This document shows positions 8,843 to 18,111 of a stretch of 64,000 nucleotides of DNA, one piece after another. Under the pieces are notes generated by a model. The model was given only the letters and a program-made list of their open reading frames with translations. It had not been told where the DNA came from and ran no database searches. The position numbers and the translations under genes are program-made. This stretch comes from Pelomonas margarita (GTDB taxonomy: Bacteria > Pseudomonadota > Gammaproteobacteria > Burkholderiales > Burkholderiaceae_C). The stretch covers positions 124,001-188,000 of the forward strand of contig NZ_JBIGHW010000008.1 of assembly GCF_043555875.1 (NCBI RefSeq), in the 5' to 3' direction. The stretch's first letter is position 1, and every line of letters begins with the position of its first letter.

Positions 8843-9831
8843 CGGAGCCCTCCGCCGGCGCTGCGTCTGTGCATCAGATACAGCAGATAGCTGCCGCCCA
8901 GCAGCGCGGTGACGATGCCCACCGGCAGCTCCTGCGGTGCGATGACCCAGCGTGCGCCGATGTCCGCCGCCAGCAGCAGCATGCCGCCGGCCAGCGGCGC
9001 CAGCAGCAGCAGCCCGCGGTGCGTGATGGCGCCCCAGCTGCGCACCAGGTGCGGCGCCACGAGGCCGACGAAGGCCACCAGCCCGCACTGCGCGACGGCC
9101 GCGCCCGTGGCCAGCGCCAGCGTGCCGATCAGCAGCAGTCGCACCAGCGGCAGCCGCACGCCCAGCGAGCGCGCGGTGGCTTCGCCCAGGCTCAACGCAT
9201 CCAGCGTGCGGCTGCAGCCCAGCGCCACCAGCAGGCACAACACCAGCGCCGCGGCCATGATCTGCACGGCGCTCCAGCCCACGTAGCCGGTGCTGCCCAA
9301 CATGAAGGCCTGCATGGCCCGCATGATGTCGGGGTTCATCAGCGTCAGCAGCGCCGAGCCCGAGCCCAGCACGACGCCGACGACGACGCCGGCCAGCAGC
9401 AGCCGCAGCGTCTGTTCCACGCCGCGCGCCAGCAGCAGCGTCAGCAGCACGGCGCAGACCGCGCCGACGAAGGCCGCGCCGGTCATGCCAACGCGCAGCG
9501 CCAGCGCCGTCGCGGCGGGCGACATGCCCATCGCGAACAGCAGCGTGGCCACGCCCAGCGACGCGCCGGCCGAGCAGCCCAGCAGGTAGGGGTCGGCCAG
9601 CGGGTTGCGGAACAGGCCCTGCGCCACGGCACCCGCCAGCGCCAGCAGCGCGCCCGCCAGCCACGCGCCCGCCGAGCGCGGCGCGCGGATGTCCCACAGG
9701 ATCAGCGACATCGTCGGGTCGCTGTTCAGCCACGGGCTCCAGCCGGTGCTGCCGATGGCCAGGCCCAGCGCCAGCAGCGCGGCGCTGCCCAGCAACAGGG
9801 CGATCAGCCAGAGGCGGTGGCGAGCGCTCAT
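8839..9831 (-). CDS. btuC: Vitamin B12 ABC transporter permease
   Basis: 330 residues, FecCD/BtuC permease family, with about nine to ten hydrophobic helices. Conserved family stretches include RAPRSAGAWLAGALLALAG early, RNPLADPYLLG, and GLVAFVGLVAPHLVR near the cytoplasmic ATPase contact. It forms the inner-membrane channel of BtuCDF. ATG at 9831 shares one base with the btuF stop (TGATG), so translation is coupled. Length and topology are ordinary. Confidence 0.93.
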   Translation of the reverse strand: MSARHRLWLIALLLGSAALLALGLAIGSTGWSPWLNSDPTMSLILWDIRAPRSAGAWLAGALLALAGAVAQGLFRNPLADPYLLGCSAGASLGVATLLFAMGMSPAATALALRVGMTGAAFVGAVCAVLLTLLLARGVEQTLRLLLAGVVVGVVLGSGSALLTLMNPDIMRAMQAFMLGSTGYVGWSAVQIMAAALVLCLLVALGCSRTLDALSLGEATARSLGVRLPLVRLLLIGTLALATGAAVAQCGLVAFVGLVAPHLVRSWGAITHRGLLLLAPLAGGMLLLAADIGARWVIAPQELPVGIVTALLGGSYLLYLMHRRSAGGGLR

Positions 9832-10754
9832 CAGCGCATGCCTCCTGGCGGTGCGTTGAAAGGTGTCGTGGGCAGCGGCACGGGGCCGGCCACAGCCTGG
9901 CGCAGGCAGCGCGCCATCAGCGCGGCGGCCTCGCCCATGCGCGGGCCGGGGCGCACCAGCACGTCGGACTCGGCGGGCACCCAGACGCAGATCTTCTTGT
10001 CCTTCACGGCACGAATGCCGGCCCAGCCGGGGCGCTGCGGCAGGCCGCCGGCGCTGCGCTGGCCCACCATGATGAGCTGCGGGTCGGCGCGCACGACGAA
10101 CTCGGGGTTGAGCTTGGGGAACGGGCCCAGCTCGGCCGGCACGATGTTCTTCGCGCCCAGCCGGTCCAGGATCTCGCCGATGAAGCTGGCGCGGCCGGCC
10201 GCGTAGGGTGCGGAGTCGACCTCGTAGTACACGCTCAGCGCGCGCGCCGCCGGCGGCAGCTGCTGGGCGCTGAACGAGATGGCGCCGTCGATGCGGTTCC
10301 AGATGCGGCGCGCGTCGTCGGGCTTGCCCAGCACCTGGGCCACCTTGCCCAGCACGCGCTGCACGTCGGCCATGCTCTTGGGCTCCAGCGCCACGACCTT
10401 CTGGCCCAGCGCCTCCAGCCGGGCGATGACGCGGGCCGACACGCCCAGCAGCACGACGTCGGGCTTGAGTGCGACGAGCGCCTCGATGCCGGTGTCGTCC
10501 AGCCCGCCCAGCTTGGGCAGCGCGCGCACGGGGGCGGGGTAGTCCGAGAAGCGGTCCACGCCCACCAGCTTGGCGCAGTCGCCCAGCTCGCAGACGGTCT
10601 CGGTCAGCGACGGCAGCAGGCTGACGATGCGCCTGGGCGTGTCCGGCAGCGTGATGGTGGCGCCGCGGTCGTCCTTGATCGTGATCGGCGCGGCCGAGGC
10701 CAGGCCCGCCCATGCCAGCAGCGCTGCCGCCAGGAGTCGTCGCGTCATCGTCAT
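9831..10754 (-). CDS. btuF: Periplasmic cobalamin-binding protein
   Basis: 307 residues, class III (TroA/BtuF-like) solute-binding protein. The signal peptide ends near GLASA; the mature protein starts with ITIKDDRGATITL and has the family motif RIVSLLPSLTETVCELG. It delivers corrinoid from the periplasm to BtuCD. ATG at 10754 overlaps the cobU stop (ATGA); a second ATG at 10748 is possible. The protein ends NAPPGGMR. Substrate is assigned from the riboswitch and btuB/btuCD/cobU neighbours. Confidence 0.92.
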   Translation of the reverse strand: MTMTRRLLAAALLAWAGLASAAPITIKDDRGATITLPDTPRRIVSLLPSLTETVCELGDCAKLVGVDRFSDYPAPVRALPKLGGLDDTGIEALVALKPDVVLLGVSARVIARLEALGQKVVALEPKSMADVQRVLGKVAQVLGKPDDARRIWNRIDGAISFSAQQLPPAARALSVYYEVDSAPYAAGRASFIGEILDRLGAKNIVPAELGPFPKLNPEFVVRADPQLIMVGQRSAGGLPQRPGWAGIRAVKDKKICVWVPAESDVLVRPGPRMGEAAALMARCLRQAVAGPVPLPTTPFNAPPGGMR

Positions 10755-11311
10755 TCCTCTTCCTTCTCCACCGCACGGGTCCAGGCCTGGCCGGCCACCA
10801 TCAGCGTCAGCTGCTGGCAGCGGCCGGCCACGGCCTGGTTCAGCCGGCCCAGCTCGTCCACGTAGAAGCGCGCCTCGCGCGACATCGGGCTCACGCCCCA
10901 GCCCACTTCGTTCGAGACAAAAACCACCGGCGACGGCAATGCGGGCAGCGCGTCCAGCAGCGCCTGGCGTTCGGCCTGCCAGCCGGCGAGGTCGGCGGCG
11001 CCGTCCATCGGCATCAGCCAGTTGGTCAGCCACAGCGTCAGGCAGTCCACCAGCAGCAGCCGGCCCGGCACGGCGGCCTCGCGCAATGCCGCCGTCAGCG
11101 CCAGCGGCGCCTCGACGGTGGCGAAGCCCGCCGGCCGGTCGGCCTGGTGGCGGGCGATGCGGGCCCGCATCTCGTCGTCGAAGGCCAGCGCCGTGGCCAC
11201 CACGGTGACCGTGTGGCCGGCCCCGGCGCGCAGCCAGGCCTGCGCCATGCGCTCGGCATGACGCGACTTGCCGCTGCGCTGGCCGCCGACGATGAGGTGG
11301 TGCGGGCTCAT
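10751..11311 (-). CDS. cobU: Adenosylcobinamide kinase / adenosylcobinamide-phosphate guanylyltransferase
   Basis: 186 residues. Bifunctional enzyme (CobU/CobP) of the nucleotide-loop assembly steps: it phosphorylates adenosylcobinamide and transfers GMP to it. P-loop GGQRSGKS lies at about 9-16, the motif VDCLTLWLTNWL is typical, and FVSNEVGWGVSPMS matches the family. Length is normal. It follows btuB by 87 bp and overlaps btuF, so salvage and uptake are made together. Confidence 0.95.
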   Translation of the reverse strand: MSPHHLIVGGQRSGKSRHAERMAQAWLRAGAGHTVTVVATALAFDDEMRARIARHQADRPAGFATVEAPLALTAALREAAVPGRLLLVDCLTLWLTNWLMPMDGAADLAGWQAERQALLDALPALPSPVVFVSNEVGWGVSPMSREARFYVDELGRLNQAVAGRCQQLTLMVAGQAWTRAVEKEEE

Positions 11312-11344
11312 GGCCTCAGCGCCCGCCCGGCCGCCCGAAGGGCG

Positions 11345-11370
11345 CTGAACGCCCCCTCGGGGGGCGGCGA
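11345..11370. repeat. G/C hairpin between btuB and cobU
   Basis: The 87-bp gap between the btuB stop and cobU start holds the hairpin GCCCCC-TCG-GGGGGC at 11351-11365, within a local stretch rich in repeated GGCGC motifs. The same CCCCC-TCG-GGGGG shape is found in the repeat at 58093-58188. No U-tract follows, so it is probably a REP-like or mRNA-stabilising structure, not a full terminator. Confidence 0.5.
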
Positions 11371-11398
11371 ACGGCGTGAGCGTGGGGACTCATGTTCA

Positions 11399-13270
<1,872 letters not shown>

Positions 13271-13321
13271 GAAGGAAACAGGAACGAGCACACAGCCGTG
13301 CTGACCCCCGCAGCAAGGCTG

Positions 13322-13345
13322 AAAAACGGCTGTACGAAACAGCCC
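13322..13345 (-). terminator. Terminator-like hairpin in the btuB leader
   Basis: On the minus strand, GGCTGT-TTCGT-ACAGCC is followed by G and a run of five T. It lies between the aptamer and btuB, as expected for the expression platform of a transcription-terminating cobalamin riboswitch. The stem is only about 6 bp, so a translational mechanism remains possible. Confidence 0.5.
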
Positions 13346-13349
13346 CGTT

Positions 13350-13530
13350 GTTGGCCGGTATCCGGGCTGGTGGACCACCGCTCGACGCCTTCCCGGTGCA
13401 GGGCACCAGTGGCTTGTGAGTCGAGCAGCGAGGCGCCAGGGCCTCGTCCACTTACCGTTGCGGGGACAGCTCAGGTTAGGCAGAGCAACGCCAGGCCCTT
13501 CCTCGCGCGCATCGCATCCTCGAATGGGGC
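13350..13530 (-). promoter_or_regulatory. Cobalamin (B12) riboswitch
   Basis: The minus strand carries the conserved core of the cobalamin aptamer in order: AGCTGTCCCCGCAACGGTAA at about 13450-13470, the B12 box GCCACTGG with GGGAAGGCG at about 13385-13415, and the distal CCGGATACCGGCC near 13354-13367. It sits just upstream of btuB and should lower expression of the whole operon when adenosylcobalamin is plentiful. The 5' boundary is approximate because the upstream stems are less canonical. The core match is strong. Confidence 0.92.
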
Positions 13531-13535
13531 GGTCT

Positions 13536-13591
13536 GCTGCGTTGCAAACCCTCGCCATAGCAAGCTATGGCTCCGGTTTGCGCCTTGCAGC
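13536..13591. repeat. Nested palindromic element
   Basis: Three inverted arms are nested about a CAAG loop: GCCATAG/CTATGGC (13554-13571), GCAAACC/GGTTTGC (13544-13581) and GCTGC/GCAGC (13536-13591). It lies between the riboswitch and the next gene upstream. I see no reading frame in it. It may be a dispersed palindromic repeat of the genome; only one copy was seen in this window. Confidence 0.6.
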
Positions 13592-13680
13592 CCATCCCCA
13601 GTCGGGGCGCGCTGCATCGCTCGGATGAGCCTGGAGCTGCTCACGGCGTTGCCGCTTGCCCTCCTGATTCCCGTTGAACT

Positions 13681-13703
13681 GCGCCCGCCGTGAGGGCGGG
13701 CGC
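13681..13703 (-). terminator. Strong hairpin downstream of the DUF4124-like gene
   Basis: GCGCCCGCC and GGCGGGCGC pair over a 5-base loop, about 20 bp past the stop of the small secreted protein gene. No long T run follows on the minus strand. It probably ends or stabilises the rplY-pth-side transcript before the btuB leader. Confidence 0.5.
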
Positions 13704-13723
13704 GAGCACCAACGGCGCGCATT

Positions 13724-14131
13724 CTATCGGCCGGGGGCGCTGGCCGGCTTCTTGGGCTTGGCCGGTTTGGCCGTTTTGGGCGGCTTGATCTGGGTGAGCG
13801 GCGGCGCGCTTGCGGCCGGCGCGGGGGCAGGCTGCAGGCCGATGTGTGCGGCCTTCTGGCGCCGCGCCTCGGCCTCGCTGGCGCGTCGGGCGGCGGCCAG
13901 CGCGGCCGCCTGCCTGGCGTCCGCCAGGTGGCGGTTGCGGGCGGCGCGGCTGTCGGCGGCGCTGGGCTCGTCGTGGTCGACGCTGCTGGGCGGTGCGCCG
14001 CCCGGGCAGGGCGAGTCGCGCAGGTCGCGGCCGTCCGGGCCGCAGCGGTAGACCTGGGTGCTGCGGCTCTGCGTCTGGCCCTGCGCGGTCAGCGCGAGGC
14101 TCAGCAGCAGGACCGGCAGCAGCAGCTTCAT
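13724..14131 (-). CDS. Small secreted DUF4124-like protein
   Basis: 135 residues from ATG 14131. The signal peptide (MKLLLPVLLLSLALTAQG) is followed by a short DUF4124-like segment (VYRCGPDGRDLRDSPCPGG) with two Cys. A charged Ala/Arg-rich helix (about 55-92) and a Lys/Pro-rich tail (about 100-135) come next. The start overlaps the pth stop (ATGA). DUF4124 proteins are common in proteobacteria and have no known function; this one is probably periplasmic. Confidence 0.75.
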   Translation of the reverse strand: MKLLLPVLLLSLALTAQGQTQSRSTQVYRCGPDGRDLRDSPCPGGAPPSSVDHDEPSAADSRAARNRHLADARQAAALAAARRASEAEARRQKAAHIGLQPAPAPAASAPPLTQIKPPKTAKPAKPKKPASAPGR

Positions 14132-14760
14132 GGGGCTGGAGTTTGCGCCGCCGGCACGGGTTTGGGGGGCTTGGGGCGCGGCGGCTTGGCGTGAATCTTG
14201 GCCAGCGCCTTGTCCATCTCGCCGCGCAGCATCAGCTCGACGGCGGCCTGGCTCTTGGTGATGCAGTCCTGCAGCGCCTCGCGCTCGGCCTGCGGCGGCT
14301 TGCGCAGCACGTAGTTGGCCACCTCGGCCTTGTGGCCCGGGTGGCCGATGCCCAGCCGCAGTCGCCAGAAGTCGCCGCTGCCCAGCTGGGCCTGCATGTC
14401 CTTCAACCCGTTGTGGCCGCCGTTGCCGCCGCCCTTCTTGAACTTCATCTCGCCCGGTGCCAGGTCCAGCTCGTCGTGCACGGCGAGGATTTCCTCGGGC
14501 GCGATCTTGAAGAAGCGCGCCAGCGCGGCCACCGACTTGCCCGACAGGTTCATGTAGGTCATGGGCTGCAGCAGCCAGATCGGGCCGTTGGCACCCGGCG
14601 CCTGGTTCACGCGGGCCACCAGGCCGTGGTAGGCCTTGTCGGGTGCGAGGCTGGCCTTCAGGTCGCGGGCCAGCGTGTCTATCCACCAGAAGCCGGCGTT
14701 GTGGCGTGTGTCTTCGTATTCGGCGCCCGGGTTGCCCAGGCCGACAAGCAAGCGAATCAT
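14128..14760 (-). CDS. pth: Peptidyl-tRNA hydrolase
   Basis: 210 residues. Releases tRNA from peptidyl-tRNAs that drop off the ribosome. N-terminal LLVGLGNPGAEYEDTRHNAG contains the conserved Asn10 and catalytic His20, and VHDELDLAPG carries the conserved Asp. A Lys/Pro-rich extension (about 190-210) follows the usual end. It sits downstream of rplY in the classic prs-rplY-pth order. Confidence 0.96.
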   Translation of the reverse strand: MIRLLVGLGNPGAEYEDTRHNAGFWWIDTLARDLKASLAPDKAYHGLVARVNQAPGANGPIWLLQPMTYMNLSGKSVAALARFFKIAPEEILAVHDELDLAPGEMKFKKGGGNGGHNGLKDMQAQLGSGDFWRLRLGIGHPGHKAEVANYVLRKPPQAEREALQDCITKSQAAVELMLRGEMDKALAKIHAKPPRPKPPKPVPAAQTPAP

Positions 14761-14790
14761 GGGGCGGGATTATCGAGGTGAGCAGAAACG

Positions 14791-14818
14791 GCAAAGGGCT
14801 CCCGAGGGAGCCCTTTGC
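14791..14818. terminator. Perfect 12-bp hairpin between rplY and pth
   Basis: GCAAAGGGCTCC pairs perfectly with GGAGCCCTTTGC over a CGAG loop. The AAA/TTT inside the stem and lack of a T tail suggest a partial terminator or processing site between rplY and pth. Confidence 0.6.
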
Positions 14819-14841
14819 GTTGGCAGGAAGCCGGGAAGAAA

Positions 14842-15462
14842 TTACTTCTTCTTCTTCTTCTTGCCGTCGTCGGCGGCCGGAGCGGCGGCGACGATGATCT
14901 CTTCAGTGACCGGGGCGACCGGCGTGGCGATGACCGGGTTCGGCTTGCCGTGCGTGACGACCTTGATGCCCGCGGGAATCTTGATGTCGTTGACGTGCAG
15001 CGAGTGGCCAGCGGTCAGGCCGGACAGGTCCACCTCGATGAACTCGGGCAGCTGCTGGGCCAGGCAGGTGATTTCCAGCTCGGTGATGACGTGGTTGACC
15101 GTGTTCTTGTCGGTCTTGACGGCCACGGAGTTTTCTTCGCCGATGAAGTGCAGGGGCACCTTCTTTGTGATCTTGGTCGTGCCGTCCACGCGCTGGAAGT
15201 CGATGTGATTGACTTGCGGCTTGTAGGGATGCATCTGGAAGTCGCGCAGCAGCACTTGCGTGACCGAGCCGTTCAGCTCCATGTCCAGCAGGGAGCTGTG
15301 GAAGGCTTCCTTCTTCAGGGCGTGGTACAGCGCGTTGTGATCGAGTTCGATCAGTGCGGGCTCACCGGCGCCATAAACGATACCGGGCACCTTGCCGGCC
15401 ACTCGCAGGCGGCGGCTCGCTCCGGTCCCCTGCAGCTTGCGCTCAAAAGCGACGAATTTCAT
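14842..15462 (-). CDS. rplY: 50S ribosomal protein L25 (long, Ctc/TL5 form)
   Basis: 206 residues. 5S rRNA-binding protein. The N-terminal L25 domain (about 1-95, with GKVPGIVYG) is followed by the C-terminal TL5/Ctc beta domain (to about 185). The end is six Lys in a row, from a tandem AAG tract at about 14845-14862. The long form is usual in betaproteobacteria. It is downstream of prs. Confidence 0.96.
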   Translation of the reverse strand: MKFVAFERKLQGTGASRRLRVAGKVPGIVYGAGEPALIELDHNALYHALKKEAFHSSLLDMELNGSVTQVLLRDFQMHPYKPQVNHIDFQRVDGTTKITKKVPLHFIGEENSVAVKTDKNTVNHVITELEITCLAQQLPEFIEVDLSGLTAGHSLHVNDIKIPAGIKVVTHGKPNPVIATPVAPVTEEIIVAAAPAADDGKKKKKK

Positions 15463-15510
15463 GGTTTATCTCCAAAAGAGAAACGGCGCCCGCGACCAGG
15501 CACCGCATTG

Positions 15511-15532
15511 AAAAAGCCGTCTTGCGACGGCT
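15511..15532 (-). terminator. Intrinsic terminator/attenuator after prs
   Basis: On the minus strand AGCCGTC-GCAA-GACGGCT is followed by a T run of about five. It lies 12 bp past the prs stop and before rplY, so rplY may be read through at reduced level or have its own promoter. Confidence 0.7.
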
Positions 15533-15543
15533 ACGGGTTCCGA

Positions 15544-16506
15544 TCAGAAGTTGTTGTTCTGCTCGGAGAAAAGGCTGGTGACCGACTCGCCGTCGGAGAT
15601 GCGGCGGATGGTCTCGGCGAACAGGAAGGCCACCGACAGCTGGCGGATCTTCTTGCAGGCCTTGGCGGCATCCGTCAGCGGGATGGTGTTGGTGATGACG
15701 ACCTCGTCCAGCTGCGAACCGGCGATGCGCTCGATGGCCGGGCCCGACAGGATGGGGTGGGTGCAGTAGGCGAACACGCTCTTGGCGCCGCGCGACTTCA
15801 GCACCTCGGCCGCCTTCACCAGCGTGCCAGCGGTGTCGATCATGTCGTCCATGATCACGCAGTTGCGGCCTTCGATCTCGCCGATCACGTGCATCACTTC
15901 GGACACGTTGGCGGCCGGGCGGCGCTTGTCGATGATGGCCAGGTCGCAGCCCAGCTGCTTGGCCAGCGCACGGGCGCGCACCACGCCGCCGACGTCCGGC
16001 GACACGACCACCAGGTCGCTGTAGTTGCGGGCCTTCAGGTCCGACAGCAGCACCGGCGAGGCGTAGATGTTGTCGACGGGGATGTCGAAGAAACCCTGAA
16101 TCTGGTCGGCGTGCAGGTCCATCGTCAGCACGCGCTCGACGCCCACGGTTTCCAGGCAGTTGGCCACGACCTTGGCCGAGATGGGCACGCGCGTGGAGCG
16201 CGGGCGGCGGTCCTGGCGGGCGTAGCCGAAGTAGGGGATCACGGCCGTGATGCGGCGGGCACTGGCGCGCTTGAGCGCGTCGGCCATGATCAGCAGTTCC
16301 ATCAGGTTCTCGTTCGTCGGCGCGCAGGTGGGCTGGATGACGAACACGTCGCGGGCGCGGACGTTCTGCTGGATCTCGACAGTGACTTCACCGTCCGAGA
16401 AGCGGCCGACGACGGCCTTGCCCAGCTCGAGACCGAGGTGGGTAGCGATTTCCTGGGAGAGGACCGGGTTCGCGTTGCCGGTGAAGAGAACCGTGTTGAG
16501 CAGCAC
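15544..16506 (-). CDS. prs: Ribose-phosphate pyrophosphokinase
   Basis: 320 residues. Makes PRPP from ribose 5-phosphate and ATP for nucleotide, His, Trp and NAD synthesis. Visible signatures are FTGNANPVLSQEIA at the N-terminus, the ATP-loop FGYARQDRR, and the PRPP-binding motif VIMDDMIDTAGT. Length is normal. It lies downstream of tRNA-Gln. Confidence 0.97.
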   Translation of the reverse strand: MLLNTVLFTGNANPVLSQEIATHLGLELGKAVVGRFSDGEVTVEIQQNVRARDVFVIQPTCAPTNENLMELLIMADALKRASARRITAVIPYFGYARQDRRPRSTRVPISAKVVANCLETVGVERVLTMDLHADQIQGFFDIPVDNIYASPVLLSDLKARNYSDLVVVSPDVGGVVRARALAKQLGCDLAIIDKRRPAANVSEVMHVIGEIEGRNCVIMDDMIDTAGTLVKAAEVLKSRGAKSVFAYCTHPILSGPAIERIAGSQLDEVVITNTIPLTDAAKACKKIRQLSVAFLFAETIRRISDGESVTSLFSEQNNNF

Positions 16507-16572
16507 TTGGAGCCTCTGGATCAGTCAGTGGCTCGCTGACGCGCGCCGGTTCAGCGAAGTATCAGAAGAATT

Positions 16573-16649
16573 TGGCAGGGGAGGAAGGACTCGAACCCTC
16601 GCATGTCGGAATCAAAATCCGATGCCTTGACCAACTTGGCGACTCCCCT
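16573..16649 (-). tRNA. tRNA-Gln (anticodon TTG)
   Basis: 77 nt on the minus strand including encoded CCA. The acceptor stem AGGGGAG pairs with CTCCCCT, the D arm starts GCCAAG, and the anticodon loop TTTTGAT gives TTG. The T arm has GGTTCGAGTC. The position between ispE and prs is a conserved Burkholderiales arrangement. Confidence 0.95.
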
Positions 16650-16688
16650 ACACAGGACACAGCAGAGCTGCTGCACCCTACAACTTGT

Positions 16689-17594
16689 TCAGTCGGCCCA
16701 ACCGCTGAGCGGGTGAGTGGCCAGACTGCGGCAGATTCGACCGGTCCACCCTTCAGGCTGTGCCTGAAGCAATGTCGCCAGGGACTGATCGTCCTTGCCA
16801 TTCTCTCCGTTCTCGGCAAGTACCGAAAACACCGCAGCGCCCGAGCCCGTCATCCGGGCGTTGCCGAATTGCTTCGACATCAGCGCTACCGCGTCTCGCA
16901 CTTCACTGCTGATCGCTTCTGCTGCGGGCTGTAAGTCGTTTCGACCGAAGTCGGGACTGTATCCGCTGCAATTTTGTTCTGCAGTTCCTGCTGAGGCGGG
17001 AAAGCCCATGACTATAGCGAGCTTTTCTGACCTTGCCAAGAGATTGCTTGAAAAAATCTCTTTGGTCGCCAGCCCGCCGGGGCCCTTGATGACGGCGAAG
17101 CGCTGGTCCGGCAGCGCGATCGGGTGCAGGACTTCGCCGATGCCTTCGACGAAAGCCGGTCCGCCGCCCAGGAAGAACGGCACGTCGGCGCCCAGCTTCA
17201 GGCCCAGCGCCAGCAGTTGCGACAAGGGCAGGCGCAGGTCCCACAGGCGGTTCAGCGCGAGCAGCGTGGTGGCGGCGTCGGACGAGCCGCCGCCCATGCC
17301 GGCGCCGGCCGGCAGGCGCTTTTCAAGGTGGATGTCGGCGCCCAGCGTGCAGCCGGTGTGCTGCTGCAGTAGGCGTGCAGCGCGCAGGCAGAGGTCGTCG
17401 GCGGGGAGGTCTCCGCCCAGCACGTCGTGGCGCTGCAGCCGGCCGTCGCGGCGGCCTTCGATGTGCAGCGTGTCCATCCAGTCGATGAGCACGAAGACGG
17501 ACTGCAGCAGGTGGTAGCCGTCGTCGCGCTTGCCGACGATGTGCAGGAAGAGGTTGAGCTTGGCCGGCGCGGCCAGGTCATGGAATGCTTTCAT
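16689..17594 (-). CDS. ispE: 4-diphosphocytidyl-2-C-methyl-D-erythritol kinase
   Basis: 301 residues, GHMP kinase of the non-mevalonate isoprenoid pathway. It has an N-terminal PAKLNLFLHI motif, the ATP-binding LPAGAGMGGGSSDAA at about 94-108, and the C-terminal GHMP motif MTGSGAAVFSV. The start (ATG 17594) overlaps the lolB end by 17 bp. The segment around 16,900-17,060 is a little richer in A/T than its surroundings, but the frame is intact. Confidence 0.95.
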   Translation of the reverse strand: MKAFHDLAAPAKLNLFLHIVGKRDDGYHLLQSVFVLIDWMDTLHIEGRRDGRLQRHDVLGGDLPADDLCLRAARLLQQHTGCTLGADIHLEKRLPAGAGMGGGSSDAATTLLALNRLWDLRLPLSQLLALGLKLGADVPFFLGGGPAFVEGIGEVLHPIALPDQRFAVIKGPGGLATKEIFSSNLLARSEKLAIVMGFPASAGTAEQNCSGYSPDFGRNDLQPAAEAISSEVRDAVALMSKQFGNARMTGSGAAVFSVLAENGENGKDDQSLATLLQAQPEGWTGRICRSLATHPLSGWAD

Positions 17595-18111
17595 CGCCTC
17601 CGTCCAGTTTGGCGCGCAGCGTGACGATGGGCGCGGCCAGGCGTGTGGCCACGAGCGACGGCAGCCGGGGTTCTATGCGCCAGCCCAGTTGCTCGAAGCC
17701 GTTGGCGGTCTTCTCGTGCGGTGCGGCGGGCCAGGGGCGGGCCTGCAACCAGTCGAACAGCGCGGCCACAGGCACGGCCTCGCCCAGCATCTCGCGGGTC
17801 AGCGCGTCGAGGTCGTCGAACTGGCGTTCGCCGTCGGGCGTCTGCAGCGTGGCCCGGCCGGGCTGCCAGGTGGCGCGGGCCAGCAGCGGGCCCAGCGGCG
17901 AGGTCAGCTCCAGCCGGCCGGCCTCCGGGCCGCCGAACAGCTCGAAGCTGGCCGCGCCGCCGGTGCCGCGGTTGTGCACGTCACCGGCCACCGAGACGCT
18001 GATGCGGCCGCCCAGCCGGGCCTGCGCTGTGGTGGCAGCGTCCGTCGGGGTCTTGGGCAGTTGCGCGCAGCCCGCGAGGGTCAGCGCCAGACACAGGGCG
18101 ATGGCTCTCAC
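17578..18111 (-). CDS. lolB: Outer-membrane lipoprotein LolB
   Basis: 177 residues from a GTG at 18111. LolB receives lipoproteins from LolA and inserts them in the outer membrane. The lipoprotein signal ends LTLAGC, and the LolB fold is suggested by ARLGGRISVSV and a PAAPHEKTANGFEQLGW stretch. The GTG overlaps the stop of the TPR gene (GTGA). Located next to ispE, as in most betaproteobacteria. Confidence 0.9.
   Translation of the reverse strand: MRAIALCLALTLAGCAQLPKTPTDAATTAQARLGGRISVSVAGDVHNRGTGGAASFELFGGPEAGRLELTSPLGPLLARATWQPGRATLQTPDGERQFDDLDALTREMLGEAVPVAALFDWLQARPWPAAPHEKTANGFEQLGWRIEPRLPSLVATRLAAPIVTLRAKLDGGDESIP

Noticed and set aside
13271..13558. N-terminal extension of btuB
   Set aside because: The frame is open, but it covers the riboswitch, and the signal peptide begins at 13270.
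16689..17594. Foreign segment in ispE because of lower GC near 16,900-17,060
   Set aside because: The frame and kinase motifs are intact and the composition shift is mild.
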